Shown in pieces: positions 17,421 to 26,159 of a DNA stretch of 64,000 bases; the first letter of the stretch is position 1, and the number at the start of each line of letters is the position of its first letter. This DNA comes from Janibacter terrae NBRC 107853 (GTDB taxonomy: Bacteria; Actinomycetota; Actinomycetes; Actinomycetales; Dermatophilaceae): NCBI RefSeq assembly GCF_001591405.1, contig NZ_BCUV01000003.1:124001-188000 (forward strand), read 5' to 3'. A program made the translations under genes and the position numbers. The notes beneath the pieces were generated by a model, which made no database searches, had not been told where the DNA came from, and was given only the letters and a program-made list of their open reading frames with translations.

Positions 17421-18187
17421 TGCTCGGCCGCGTCGGCGCCGTCGCGGGGTACTTCCTCGTCGTCTACCGGCGCACCTGGATGGGCTCGCTCTTCTCGCGC
17501 TTCGTCTCGCCGCTGCTCTTCCTGCTCGCGATCGGGCTCGGCCTCGGATCCCTCGTGGACGCGTCGTCCGGGGGAGTGGACGGCGTCTCCTACCTGCTCT
17601 TCGTCGCGCCGGGCATGGTCGCGGTGCAGGCGATGATGACGGCGGTCGGTGAGTCGACCTACCCCGTCTACGGGCTCTTCACGTGGAACCGCATGTACCA
17701 CTCGATGCTCGCCACGCCCCTCACGGTGAGCGACCTGCTCCTCGGGCACCTGACGGTCATCGCCGTGCAGGGTGGCCTCGCTGCGGCGGCCTTCGTCCTC
17801 GTCGCCTCGTTCTTCGGCAGCTTCGCGTCCTGGTGGGTCCTGCTCGCGGTGCCCATCGGGGTCCTCGTGACCCTCGCCTTCGCCGTCCCGCTCTTCGGCT
17901 TCACCGCCCGGGCGAAGGGGGACTCCTCCTTCAACATCGTCTACCGCCTCGTCATCACCCCGCTCATGCTCTTCTCGGGCGTCTTCTTCCCGGTCGACCG
18001 CCTCCCCTTCGTCCTCGAGATCCTGGCCTGGGCTACCCCGCTGTGGCACGGGGTCGAGCTGGTGCGCTCGTCCGCCCACGGGAGCTTCGCCCCCTTCGGC
18101 CTCGTGCACCTGCTCGTGCTGCTCGCCTTCGTCGCCCTCGGCTGGGTCTACGCCCGGTCCGGCATGACCCGGCGGTTGGTGACATGA
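17420..18187 (+). CDS. ABC-2 type exporter permease 1 (NodJ-like)
   Basis: A 255-residue integral membrane subunit with six predicted helices. It has the ABC-2 permease pattern: an N-terminal RTWMGSLFSRFVSPLLFLLAIG region, FVAPGMVAVQAMMTA, the YHSMLATPL coupling segment and SGVFFPVDRLP before the last helices, all as in NodJ/DrrB proteins. It pairs with the similar permease that follows (ATGA overlap) to form a heterodimeric channel driven by the upstream ATPase. No regulatory sequence is seen inside the operon. Confidence 0.88.
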   Translation: MLGRVGAVAGYFLVVYRRTWMGSLFSRFVSPLLFLLAIGLGLGSLVDASSGGVDGVSYLLFVAPGMVAVQAMMTAVGESTYPVYGLFTWNRMYHSMLATPLTVSDLLLGHLTVIAVQGGLAAAAFVLVASFFGSFASWWVLLAVPIGVLVTLAFAVPLFGFTARAKGDSSFNIVYRLVITPLMLFSGVFFPVDRLPFVLEILAWATPLWHGVELVRSSAHGSFAPFGLVHLLVLLAFVALGWVYARSGMTRRLVT

Positions 18188-18972
18188 CGACCGGTGTCCT
18201 CACGCCCGGCCTGGCCATGTGGCGCGCCGTGGTGGAGCGCAACGTCGTGACCTTCCGACGGCAGTGGATCGCCTTCGTCACCGGTTTCGCCGAGCCGGTC
18301 TTCTACCTCTTCTCGCTCGGCATCGGCGTCGGGTCGCTCGTCCCATCCGTCATGACCGACGGCGGGACGCAGGTCTCGTACGCGGCCTTCGTCGCCCCGG
18401 CGATGCTCGCCAGCTCGGCGATGAACGGCGCGGTCATGGACTCGACCTTCAACGTCTTCTTCAAGCTCAGGTACGCGCGCATCTACGACGCGATGCTCGC
18501 GACCCCGCTCGGGCCGCGGGACATCGCCGTCGGTGAGGTCGTTTGGAGCCTGGTCCGCGGTGGGGTCTACGCACTCGTCTTCTACCTCGTGGCGCTCGCG
18601 GTGGGCGTCGTCGAGTCCTGGTGGTCGGTGCTCGCGGTGCCGGCGGCGGTCTTCATCGGCCTCGCATTCTCCGCGGTCGGCATGTACGCGACGACCTTCA
18701 TGCGCTCCTGGGTCGACTTCGACTGGGTGATGCTCGTCATCCAGCCGCTCTTCCTGCTCTCGGCGACCTTCTTCCCGCTGGCGACCTACCCGGGGTGGGC
18801 GCAACCGGTCGTCATGGCCACCCCGCTCTACCACGGCGTCGCACTAGAGCGCGGCCTCATGCTCGGCGAGGTCGGGTGGGGCCTGCTCTGGCACGTCGCC
18901 TACCTGCTCGTGCTGGGCGTGGTCGGCATCTGGGCCACCTCCCGCCGCATCGAGACCCTCCTGCGCGCCTAG
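18184..18972 (+). CDS. ABC-2 type exporter permease 2 (NodJ-like)
   Basis: A 262-residue permease paralogous to the preceding protein: both share an RxWxxxxxxFxxPxFYLxxxGIG start, FVAPAMLASSAMNGA, the YDAMLATPLGPRDI coupling segment and LSATFFPLATYP before the final helices. Six membrane helices are predicted. It is coupled to permease 1 by ATGA overlap and completes a three-gene exporter. The next gene converges on it with only 13 bases between stops. Confidence 0.88.
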   Translation: MTTGVLTPGLAMWRAVVERNVVTFRRQWIAFVTGFAEPVFYLFSLGIGVGSLVPSVMTDGGTQVSYAAFVAPAMLASSAMNGAVMDSTFNVFFKLRYARIYDAMLATPLGPRDIAVGEVVWSLVRGGVYALVFYLVALAVGVVESWWSVLAVPAAVFIGLAFSAVGMYATTFMRSWVDFDWVMLVIQPLFLLSATFFPLATYPGWAQPVVMATPLYHGVALERGLMLGEVGWGLLWHVAYLLVLGVVGIWATSRRIETLLRA

Positions 18973-18985
18973 GGACGGAAGGGGG

Positions 18986-20208
18986 TCAGGCCAGCCCGAG
19001 CTCCGCGGCCTCCTCCCACAGCTCCTCGCGCACGCGGGGGTGGGCGGCCTGCTCGATGAGCGCCCGGGCCTGGTCCCGCTCGGAGTGGCCGAAGAGCGGG
19101 GCGGTGCCCTGCTCGGTGACGATCGCGGTGGCCTGGAAGGAGGTCACCGGCTCGTCGACGAGCGGCACGATCGTGCTGACGTCGGCGCGTGGGTGCCACG
19201 AGCGCAGCGCGAGGAAGGCCTGCCCGCCGGGGGAGTGCAGCGCGCCGACGATGAAGTCGGTCTGCCCGCCGAAGCCGCTGTGGATGCGGGCGCCGAGCCG
19301 GGAGGCGTTGGCCTGCCCGAAGAGGTCGACCTGCAGCGCCGTGTTGATCGAGGTCGCTGCCGCGCGATGAGCCCAGGGTCGTTGGTGCGCTCGGTGCGGG
19401 CCATCTGCACCCGCGGGTTGCCATCGACCCAGGCGTAGAGCTCGGGGGAGCCGAAGAGGAAGGACGTGGTGAGGGGATGGTCCGGGTCGAGCGCTCCGGC
19501 CGCGTCGAGGGCCAGGACGCCGTCGGAGAACATCTCCGTCCACAGCCGCAGCTCGCGGTGCTCGGTGAGCGCGGCGAGCGCCGCGTCGGGGACGGCCCCG
19601 ATGCCCATCTGCAGGGTTGCGCCGTCGGGGACCATCGCGGCGACGCGGCGGCCGATGGCGCTCGTCTCCTCCCCGAGGGGCGCGTGGGCGGCGGGCGAAG
19701 GGAGCGGCTCGCTCACCTCGACCGCGAGGTCGACGTGGTCGAGCGGGACGCGCGCGTCACCGTGGGTGTAGGGCATGCGGTCGTTGACCATCGCGACGAC
19801 GAGGCCGCCGCGCTCGCGGCAGGCCTCGACGGCGCCGGGCAGGAGGTTGACCTCGAGGCCGAGGGAGAGGTGCCCCTCGCGCGGGGGAGCGCAGTGCACG
19901 AGGACGCAGTCGACAGGGAGCCGGTCGCGGTAGAGGACCGGGACGAGGGAGAGGCGGCTCGGCACGTACCGCAGCCCGGCGCGGCGCCGCTGCCCGGGCC
20001 CGACGAAGCTCGTCTCGAGCGTCACGCCCGCGCGGTCGGGGAGGCCGGCCGGGCCGTTGAGCATGTTGAGCGTGTAGGTCTCGAGGGTCGCGTCGAGCAG
20101 GTGCACGAGCGCCCACGGGACGCTGTGGTTGCCGGAGACGACGACCCGCGGGTCGTCGGGCAGGGCGGTCAGGGCGCGGGCGAGGGCCTCGGGGGTGACG
20201 GTCTGCAC
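18986..20208 (-). pseudogene. Acetyl-CoA hydrolase/transferase, frameshifted
   Basis: A CoA-transferase family gene (acetyl-CoA hydrolase or acyl-CoA:carboxylate CoA-transferase) split by a one-base frameshift. The upstream frame reads through DGATLQMGIGAVPDAA, EMFSDGVLALDAAG, TSFLFGSPELYAW and TERTNDPGLIA. The family then continues in another frame with TSINTALQVDLFGQANASR, GGQTDFIVGAL, ALRSWHPRADVSTIVPL and the normal C-terminus. The break lies at about 19354-19362; adding one base restores about 407 residues, the family's size. GTG at 20208 is the likely start. It may be a real recent mutation or a sequencing error, since no other damage is visible. Confidence 0.8.
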
Positions 20209-20254
20209 GTCCTCATCCTGTCGTGACGGCGTGTCGGCGCGCCACCTCCCACCC

Positions 20255-20270
20255 TCGAACACCTGTACGG
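20255..20270 (+). promoter_or_regulatory. LexA (SOS) box-like sequence upstream of recA
   Basis: TCGAAC, four bases, GTACGG. This resembles the actinobacterial and Bacillus-type LexA operator (CGAAC-N4-GTTCG) with one change in the right half. It lies about 175 bases before recA and 70 bases before the RecA-NDp promoter, so recA seems to have both LexA and PafBC-type control. Confidence 0.6.
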
Positions 20271-20337
20271 GTAACGTCGTCCACAGGTGCCCATCCGGCA
20301 GCCGCGGTGTCCACAGCCCCACGGCAGCTGCGGACGG

Positions 20338-20360
20338 TTGTCGGTGGTGGCTCCTAGCGT
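20338..20360 (+). promoter_or_regulatory. RecA-NDp/PafBC promoter of recA
   Basis: TTGTCGGTG (20338-20346), eight bases (20347-20354), TAGCGT (20355-20360). This is a perfect match in sequence and spacing to the LexA-independent damage promoter known upstream of mycobacterial recA and used by the PafBC activator. Confidence 0.85.
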
Positions 20361-20444
20361 CTGACCAGACAGCACGAGACGTCCGACTGTGTGGGAACTG
20401 GTCGCCGGTGGACGCGCCCGACACGATGACAAGGAAGGTGTGGC

Positions 20445-21515
20445 ATGGCTGAGGTCACCGCCATCGACAGCAAGCTCCACGAGCAGAAGCTCAAGTCCCT
20501 CGACAACGTCATGGGGCAGATCGAGAAGGCCCACGGCAAGGGCGCGGTGATGCGCCTGGGCGACGACGTGCGCCCCCCGATCGCGGTCATCCCGACCGGC
20601 GCGATCGCCCTGGACGTCGCCCTCGGCATCGGCGGCCTGCCCCGTGGCCGAGTCGTCGAGATCTACGGCCCGGAGTCCTCCGGAAAGACGACGGTCGCCC
20701 TGCACGCGGTCGCCAACGCGCAGCGAGCCGGGGGCATCGCGGCGTTCATCGACGCCGAGCACGCCCTCGACCCCGAGTACGCCAAGAAGCTGGGTGTCGA
20801 CACCGACGCCCTCCTCGTCAGCCAGCCGGACACCGGTGAGCAGGCGCTCGAGATCGCCGACATGCTCATCCGCTCCGGCGCGCTCGACGTCATCGTCATC
20901 GACTCCGTCGCGGCGCTCGTGCCCCGCGCCGAGATCGAGGGCGAGATGGGTGACAGCCACGTCGGTCTGCAGGCCCGTCTCATGAGCCAGGCGCTGCGCA
21001 AGATCACCGGCGCGCTCAACACCTCCGGCACGACCGCGATCTTCATCAACCAGCTCCGCGAGAAGATCGGCGTCATGTTCGGCTCGCCCGAGACCACCAC
21101 GGGTGGCAAGGCGCTGAAGTTCTACGCCTCCGTCCGCCTGGACGTGCGCCGCATCGAGACCCTCAAGGACGGCACCGACCCGGTCGGCAACCGCACCCGG
21201 GTCAAGGTCGTGAAGAACAAGGTCTCCCCGCCCTTCAAGCAGGCGGAGTTCGACATCCTCTACGGCCAGGGCATCTCCCGCGAGGGCGGCCTGATCGACA
21301 TGGGCGTCGAGCACGGCTTCGTCCGCAAGGCCGGAGCCTGGTACACGTACGAGGGCGACCAGCTGGGTCAGGGCAAGGAAAATGCCCGCAAGTTCCTCAA
21401 GGACAACCCGCAGCTCGGCGAGGAGATCGAGGCCAAGATCAAGACCAAGCTCGGCATCGGGGTCGTTCCCGTCGAGGAGGCCGACGAGCCGGCCGAGGTC
21501 CCGGTCGACTTCTGA
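20445..21515 (+). CDS. recA: Recombinase RecA
   Basis: A strand-exchange protein and SOS co-protease; 356 residues. Walker [10 protein letters not shown] (residues 75-83), Walker [13 protein letters not shown], loop L1/L2 regions ([20 protein letters not shown], cut here as [15 protein letters not shown]; and [21 protein letters not shown] as [12 protein letters not shown]) are intact. There is no intein, unlike M. tuberculosis. ATG at 20445 follows AGGAAGG and 6 bases. An 84-base leader follows the RecA-NDp promoter. recX starts 8 bases after the stop, the normal arrangement for a co-transcribed regulator. The C-terminal tail is acidic ([10 protein letters not shown]), as usual. Confidence 0.99.
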   Translation: MAEVTAIDSKLHEQKLKSLDNVMGQIEKAHGKGAVMRLGDDVRPPIAVIPTGAIALDVALGIGGLPRGRVVEIYGPESSGKTTVALHAVANAQRAGGIAAFIDAEHALDPEYAKKLGVDTDALLVSQPDTGEQALEIADMLIRSGALDVIVIDSVAALVPRAEIEGEMGDSHVGLQARLMSQALRKITGALNTSGTTAIFINQLREKIGVMFGSPETTTGGKALKFYASVRLDVRRIETLKDGTDPVGNRTRVKVVKNKVSPPFKQAEFDILYGQGISREGGLIDMGVEHGFVRKAGAWYTYEGDQLGQGKENARKFLKDNPQLGEEIEAKIKTKLGIGVVPVEEADEPAEVPVDF

Positions 21516-21523
21516 GCCGCGAC

Positions 21524-22126
21524 ATGAGCACTGACGAGGGAGCCGCCGCGCGCAGGCTCGAGGGCCTGCGTGCGGCGGTCTCCGCCGTCGAGCGCGGCGC
21601 CGCCCCTCCTCCGGACCCCGCGGGCCGGGAGGGTGACCCCGACGCCGACCCGTACGCGGTGGCCCGCGCCGTCGTCCTGCGCCTGCTGACCGGTTCGCCC
21701 AAGTCGCGCGCCGAGCTGGAGAAGGCCTTGCGCCGCAAGGGCTGCCCCGACGACGTCGCGGCGGATGTGCTCGATCGCTTCGAGCAGGTGGGCCTCGTCG
21801 ACGACGAGGCCTACGCCCAGGCCTTCGTGCGCTCCAAGCAGGCCGGTCGCGGTCTGGCGAAGCGCGCGCTCTCCCACGAGCTGCGCAGGAAGGGGGTCGA
21901 CGACGAGCTCGCCCAGGCGGTGCTCGACGAGGTCGACCCGGAGGACGAGCGGGCCCGCGCCCATGAGCTCGTCGCGAAGAAGCTGCGCTCCATGCACGGC
22001 CTGGACCGCACCGTGCAGGCTCGGCGCCTCGCCGGGATGCTCGCCCGCAAGGGCTACGGCAGCGAGGTCGCGCGCCTGGTCATCAACGAGGCGCTCGACG
22101 CGCAGCCGGAGCACCAGCGCGACTAG
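21524..22126 (+). CDS. recX: RecA regulator RecX
   Basis: A 200-residue RecX protein. It inhibits or modulates RecA filaments and is co-expressed to prevent excess recombination. After about 45 variable residues the three-helix repeats are visible: LRLLTGSPKSRAELEKALRRKG (cut here as SPKSRAELEKALRRKG), then FVRSKQAGRGLAKRALSHELRRKG (as GRGLAKRALSHELRRKG) and LARKGYGSEVARLVI. The start is ATG at 21524, 8 bases after recA. The 3' end overlaps the PaiB-like gene on the other strand by 44 bases. Confidence 0.93.
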   Translation: MSTDEGAAARRLEGLRAAVSAVERGAAPPPDPAGREGDPDADPYAVARAVVLRLLTGSPKSRAELEKALRRKGCPDDVAADVLDRFEQVGLVDDEAYAQAFVRSKQAGRGLAKRALSHELRRKGVDDELAQAVLDEVDPEDERARAHELVAKKLRSMHGLDRTVQARRLAGMLARKGYGSEVARLVINEALDAQPEHQRD

Positions 22127-22694
22127 TTCCGCCGGGCGGCCGGCTCATCCACTCGACGAGCAGGTCCGGGTTCGACCCGGCGCCCGGGCCGGGGCCGTCG
22201 GCCGCGACGCCGTCGCGGGCCCCGAGGCGGTCGGGGTCGCTCTTGTGCGCCGAGACCTTGAACTTCCCGGTCACCCGGCGCACGGGGATGCGGATCCCGA
22301 CGACATGGGCCAGCTGCTCGTCCACGTACCCGGGCGGTGCCATGCCCGCCCGCACCCACCGCGGGTCGTCGTGCACCTCCAGCGGACCCCAGGCGTGGAC
22401 GGCGACGTAGTTCCACGTCGGCACGGTGCGGTGGTGCTCGGCCTTGCTCGGGTACCAGGTGGGGGAGATGTAGTGGTCCGTGGCCCGGAAGACGGCGAGG
22501 GACTCCCCTTCGTGCCGCCCGACCTGCCACACCCGGTTGACGCGGGCGACGTGCCCGACGAGCTCGATGCCGGATGCGGTCCGCTGCGCGAGCAGCGGGA
22601 TGAGGTCGACCTCGGGGGAGGCGCCGTCATGGGTGACGAGCGAGGCGAGCGGGTGCCGGGCGATGACGTCGAGCACCAGGGCCTCGTCGTCCAC
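22083..22694 (-). CDS. PaiB-like FMN-binding split-barrel protein
   Basis: A 203-residue protein of the PaiB (FMN-binding negative transcriptional regulator) family. HPLASLVTHDG near the start, the strand FRATDHYISPTWYPSK, then VPTWNYVAVHAWG and VVGIRIPVRRVTGKFKVSAHK fit the flavin split barrel. In Bacillus PaiB is linked to sporulation and protease repression, but many homologues may be plain oxidoreductases. The usual N-terminus (MYxPxHF) is not seen in frame with a start, so GTG at 22694 may be slightly short. It overlaps recX tail-to-tail and is divergent from the ATP-grasp gene with 38 bases between them. Confidence 0.78.
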   Translation of the reverse strand: MDDEALVLDVIARHPLASLVTHDGASPEVDLIPLLAQRTASGIELVGHVARVNRVWQVGRHEGESLAVFRATDHYISPTWYPSKAEHHRTVPTWNYVAVHAWGPLEVHDDPRWVRAGMAPPGYVDEQLAHVVGIRIPVRRVTGKFKVSAHKSDPDRLGARDGVAADGPGPGAGSNPDLLVEWMSRPPGGTSRAGAPAARRAPR

Positions 22695-22732
22695 CCGGTC
22701 GTGGCACCACCGCTCGTGCGTAGGGTGGGCGC

Positions 22733-24340
22733 GTGACCGTCAACGACTCTCTCTTCGGGACCTACGCACCCAGTGCGGCATGGGACGAGATGCTCGGCGA
22801 AGGGGGCGAGCCCCGCCCGCCGTACAAGCCGATCCACCACACGCTGCGCTCGATGGAGCCGCAGGAGCTGAAGGACCGTGCGGACGCCCTCGCCCGGATG
22901 TTCTTCGACCAGGGGGTCACCTTCGACCACGCCGGCGAGGAACGCCCCTTCCCCCTCGATGCCGTCCCTCGGGTCATCGACGCGGACGCCTGGCAGGCGG
23001 TCGAGCAGGGCGTCGCGCAGCGGGTCAAGGTCCTCGAGGCCTTCCTCGACGACATCTACAGCCGCACCGGCGGGCTGCCCCGGGCGGTCGAGGACGGCAT
23101 CGTCCCGTGGAAGCTCATCGCCACGTCGAGCCACTACCACCGTGCGGTGACCGGTCTGCGACCGCCGGGTGGGGTGCGCGCGCACGTGAGCGGCATCGAC
23201 CTCATCCGCGACGAGGAGGGGACCTTCCGCGTCCTCGAGGACAACGTCCGCGTCCCCTCCGGCGTCTCCTACGTCATCGCCAACCGCCGCGCGATGACCA
23301 ACGTCTTCCCCGAGGCCTTCGCGACGATGCGGATCCGGCCCGTGCACGACTACCCGCGCATGCTCCTGCACGCGCTGCGCGCCTCGGCGCCCGAAGGGAG
23401 GGTCGACCCGACCGTCGTCGTGCTCACCCCCGGCGTCTACAACAGCGCGTACTTCGAGCACACGCTGCTCGCCCGGATGATGGGCGTGGAGCTCGTCGAG
23501 GGGCGTGACCTCGTCGTGCGCGGCGGCGAGGTGCGCATGCGCACGACGCACGGGGAGGAGCGCGTCGACGTCATCTACCGGCGCATCGACGACGACTTCC
23601 TCGACCCGGTGCACTTCCGGCGCGACTCGATGCTCGGCGTGACAGGACTGGTCTCCGCCGTCCGCGCGGGGCGCGTGACGCTGGCCAACGCGATCGGCAA
23701 CGGCGTCGCCGACGACAAGCTCGTCTACTCCTACGTCCCGGAGCTCACGCGGTACTACCTCGACGAGGACCCGATCCTGCCCAATGTCGACACCTACCGG
23801 CTCCAGGAGCCCGAGGCCCTGCGGGAGGTGCTCGGCCGGCTCGACGAGATGGTGACCAAGCCGGTGGACGGATCCGGTGGCAAGGGCCTCGTCGTCGGAC
23901 CCGCGGCCAGCGGCGCCGAGCTCGACGAGCTGCGGGCCAAGCTGCTCGAGGACCCGCGCGGGTGGATCGCCCAGCCGGTGGTCCAGCTGTCGACCGTGCC
24001 GACGCTCATCGACGGGCAGCTGCGCCCGCGCCACGTCGACCTGCGCCCCTTCGCCGTCAACGACGGCACCGACGTGCAGGTCCTCCCCGGTGGCCTGACC
24101 CGCGTCGCCCTGCCCGAGGGCCAGCTCGTCGTCAACTCCAGCCAGGGGGGTGGCTCCAAGGACACCTGGGTGCTCGCCGGACGCTACAACCGGCTGCCGC
24201 ACGACGTCGACGAGCGCGAGGTCATCTTCCTCGGTACCGGGACGGGCACGCACGAGCGCGACGACGGCCCTGTCCCGCAGTCGCAGTCCCAGTCCCGGTA
24301 CCAGGGCCAGTCGCAGGACCCGAGCGAGGAGGACGTCTGA
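22733..24340 (+). CDS. Circularly permuted ATP-grasp type 2 protein
   Basis: A 535-residue protein of the circularly permuted ATP-grasp family (DUF404/DUF407). Markers are SMEPQELKDRADALARMF, GIDLIRDEEGTFRVLEDN with the metal-binding EDN, VPSGVSYVIANRRAMT, VTLANAIGNGVADDK, TKPVDGSGGKGLVVG with the ATP-binding lysine and glycines, and QLRPRHVDLRPF. The family is predicted to ligate amino groups to carboxylates and travels with alpha-E and transglutaminase-like proteins, as here. TAGGGT (22721-22726) is 6 bases before the GTG. The last 30 residues are a Gln/Ser repeat tail (QSQSQSRYQGQSQ) outside the domain. A one-base overlap couples it to the next gene. Confidence 0.9.
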   Translation: MTVNDSLFGTYAPSAAWDEMLGEGGEPRPPYKPIHHTLRSMEPQELKDRADALARMFFDQGVTFDHAGEERPFPLDAVPRVIDADAWQAVEQGVAQRVKVLEAFLDDIYSRTGGLPRAVEDGIVPWKLIATSSHYHRAVTGLRPPGGVRAHVSGIDLIRDEEGTFRVLEDNVRVPSGVSYVIANRRAMTNVFPEAFATMRIRPVHDYPRMLLHALRASAPEGRVDPTVVVLTPGVYNSAYFEHTLLARMMGVELVEGRDLVVRGGEVRMRTTHGEERVDVIYRRIDDDFLDPVHFRRDSMLGVTGLVSAVRAGRVTLANAIGNGVADDKLVYSYVPELTRYYLDEDPILPNVDTYRLQEPEALREVLGRLDEMVTKPVDGSGGKGLVVGPAASGAELDELRAKLLEDPRGWIAQPVVQLSTVPTLIDGQLRPRHVDLRPFAVNDGTDVQVLPGGLTRVALPEGQLVVNSSQGGGSKDTWVLAGRYNRLPHDVDEREVIFLGTGTGTHERDDGPVPQSQSQSRYQGQSQDPSEEDV

Positions 24341-25260
24341 TGCTGAGCCGGATCGCTGACTCCCTCTTCTGGATCGGTCGCTACATCGAGCGCGCCGACG
24401 GGACCGCGCGCATCGTCGACGTGCTGCGCCTGCAGCTCCTCGAGGACCCCGCGGCGGACGAGCAGACCGCGTGCACGATGGTGCTGCGCGGGATCATGGG
24501 CTACGACGACGTCGGCGAGGTCGACTACGCCGACACCAGCCGCATGCTCGTCTTCGACGCGGGCAACCCCAACGCCGTCTCGGGCTCGTGGCACGCCGCG
24601 CGCGAAAACGCCCGGCGTGCCCGCGAAACCGTCTCCACCGAGATGTGGGAGGCGATCAACACGACCTACCACCGGTGGAACTCCTTCACCCCGGGACCCG
24701 CGACGCAGTACCACCTCGGGTGGGTGCGCGAGCGCTCCGCGCTGCTCGACGGCCTCACCGACACGACGATGAGCCACGACGACGCCTGGGACTTCCTCGT
24801 CCTCGGCCGGGCGCTCGAGCGTGCCGACATGACCGCCCGTCTCGTCGCGACGGGCGCCAGCGACCTGGGCCCCGGCTGGGGGCAGGTCCTCGCCAGCTGC
24901 GGCGCGCAGCAGGCGATGCTGCGCACGATGCGTGGCGTCGTCACCGACCGCACCGCGGCCGCCTTCCTGACGCTCGACCGGCGCTTCCCGCGCTCGGTCA
25001 TCGCGGCGCTCAAGGAGGCGGAGGAGCGGCTGATCAACCTCTCGCCCGACAAGGACCGGGTCGGCTTCTCCGACGAGGGCCGCCGCATCCTCGGGCAGAT
25101 CCGCACCTCGCTGGAGTTCAGCAACCCGGACACGGTGCTGCACGACCTGCCGGAGCGGATGCAGCTGGTGCAGGAGGCCGTCATGGCCGCCTCGGACGCG
25201 ATCGGGGCGCGCTACTTCTTGTCCGCGCCGGTCCAGGAGTGGATGGGAGAGGTCGTATGA
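24340..25260 (+). CDS. Alpha-E domain protein (DUF403)
   Basis: A 306-residue all-alpha protein starting MLSRIADSLFWIGRYIERADGTAR, the Alpha-E signature (shown here in two parts: LSRIADSLFWIGRY and ERADGTAR). LVLGRALERADMTARL is the second conserved motif, and DRRFPRSVIAALKEAEERL a third. The biochemical role is unknown. In comparative genomics it is tied to circularly permuted ATP-grasp proteins and transglutaminases in a proposed peptide synthesis or modification system. ATG overlaps the ATP-grasp stop (TGATG) and its stop overlaps the transglutaminase ATG (ATGA). Confidence 0.9.
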   Translation: MLSRIADSLFWIGRYIERADGTARIVDVLRLQLLEDPAADEQTACTMVLRGIMGYDDVGEVDYADTSRMLVFDAGNPNAVSGSWHAARENARRARETVSTEMWEAINTTYHRWNSFTPGPATQYHLGWVRERSALLDGLTDTTMSHDDAWDFLVLGRALERADMTARLVATGASDLGPGWGQVLASCGAQQAMLRTMRGVVTDRTAAAFLTLDRRFPRSVIAALKEAEERLINLSPDKDRVGFSDEGRRILGQIRTSLEFSNPDTVLHDLPERMQLVQEAVMAASDAIGARYFLSAPVQEWMGEVV

Positions 25261-26105
25261 GCAGCAGGCGCCACCGCATCGTCCACCGCACGACGATGCG
25301 CTACGAGGGCGAGGTCACCGCCGCGCACAACGAGCTGCGCATGATCCCGGTGAGCGAGCCGGGCCAGGCGACGCTCGAGGCGCGCGTGCGCGTCAAGCCC
25401 CTCACCTGGAGCCACGTCTACGAGGACCACTGGGGTACCCAGGTCATGGCGATGGAGTCCCAGACCGGCCACGAGGTGCTCGAGATCGAGGCCACGAGCA
25501 CCGTCGAGCGCTCCGAGCTGCCCGTCCAGGCCGACGCCGTCGGCTGGGCCGCGGTCAGGGACGCGACGACCTGCGACCGGTTGAGCGAGTTCCTCGCGCA
25601 GACCGGCCGGACCGCGCCGCCCGAGGAGGTCGTCGCCCTCGCACAGGAGCGCGTGGAGGACCCGACCCCGCGAGCCGCCGGGCTCGCCATCGTCGAGCGG
25701 CTGCGCGAGCGCCTCACCTACGAGAGCGGCATCACCGGCTGGCAGTCGACGGCCGCCGACGTCTGGGCCGGCGGCAAGGGCGTGTGCCAGGACTTCGCCC
25801 ACGTGACCCTCGGCGCCCTGCGGTCGGCCGGGATCCCCGCCCGCTACGTGAGCGGGTACCTGACGGCCGAGGACACGGACGTCCAGCGCGGCACGACGGT
25901 GCCCGCGCGCAACCACGCGTGGATCGAGCTGTGGGACGGCGGCTGGCACGCGCTCGACCCGACCAACACCGGGCCGGTCGGGCTGGACCACGTCGTCATC
26001 GGCCGCGGCCGCGACTACGACGACGTCTCGCCCTTCCGCGGCATCTTCGTCGGCCCCCCGGTCAGCGACCTCGACATCGAGATCACCTACACCCGGCTGG
26101 GGTGA
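25257..26105 (+). CDS. Transglutaminase-like cysteine protease family protein
   Basis: A 282-residue protein with an N-terminal beta-domain (Bact_transglu_N, about residues 5-85) and a C-terminal transglutaminase/protease core. The triad is Cys177 (GGKGVCQDFAHV), His220 (ARNHAWIEL) and Asp234 (WHALDPTN). Members either cleave peptide bonds or make isopeptide bonds. With the ATP-grasp and Alpha-E genes it forms a tightly overlapping operon (22733-26105) that probably makes or processes an unknown peptide. There is no signal peptide, so it acts in the cytoplasm. Confidence 0.9.
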   Translation: MSSRRHRIVHRTTMRYEGEVTAAHNELRMIPVSEPGQATLEARVRVKPLTWSHVYEDHWGTQVMAMESQTGHEVLEIEATSTVERSELPVQADAVGWAAVRDATTCDRLSEFLAQTGRTAPPEEVVALAQERVEDPTPRAAGLAIVERLRERLTYESGITGWQSTAADVWAGGKGVCQDFAHVTLGALRSAGIPARYVSGYLTAEDTDVQRGTTVPARNHAWIELWDGGWHALDPTNTGPVGLDHVVIGRGRDYDDVSPFRGIFVGPPVSDLDIEITYTRLG

Positions 26106-26159
26106 GGCGCGGACGCAGGGGGAGGGCACCCCCTTCGTCCGACGTACCCTTGACGGGCC

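Noticed and set aside
20445-21515. Intein in recA
   Set aside because: The coding sequence is continuous at 356 residues with no insertion.
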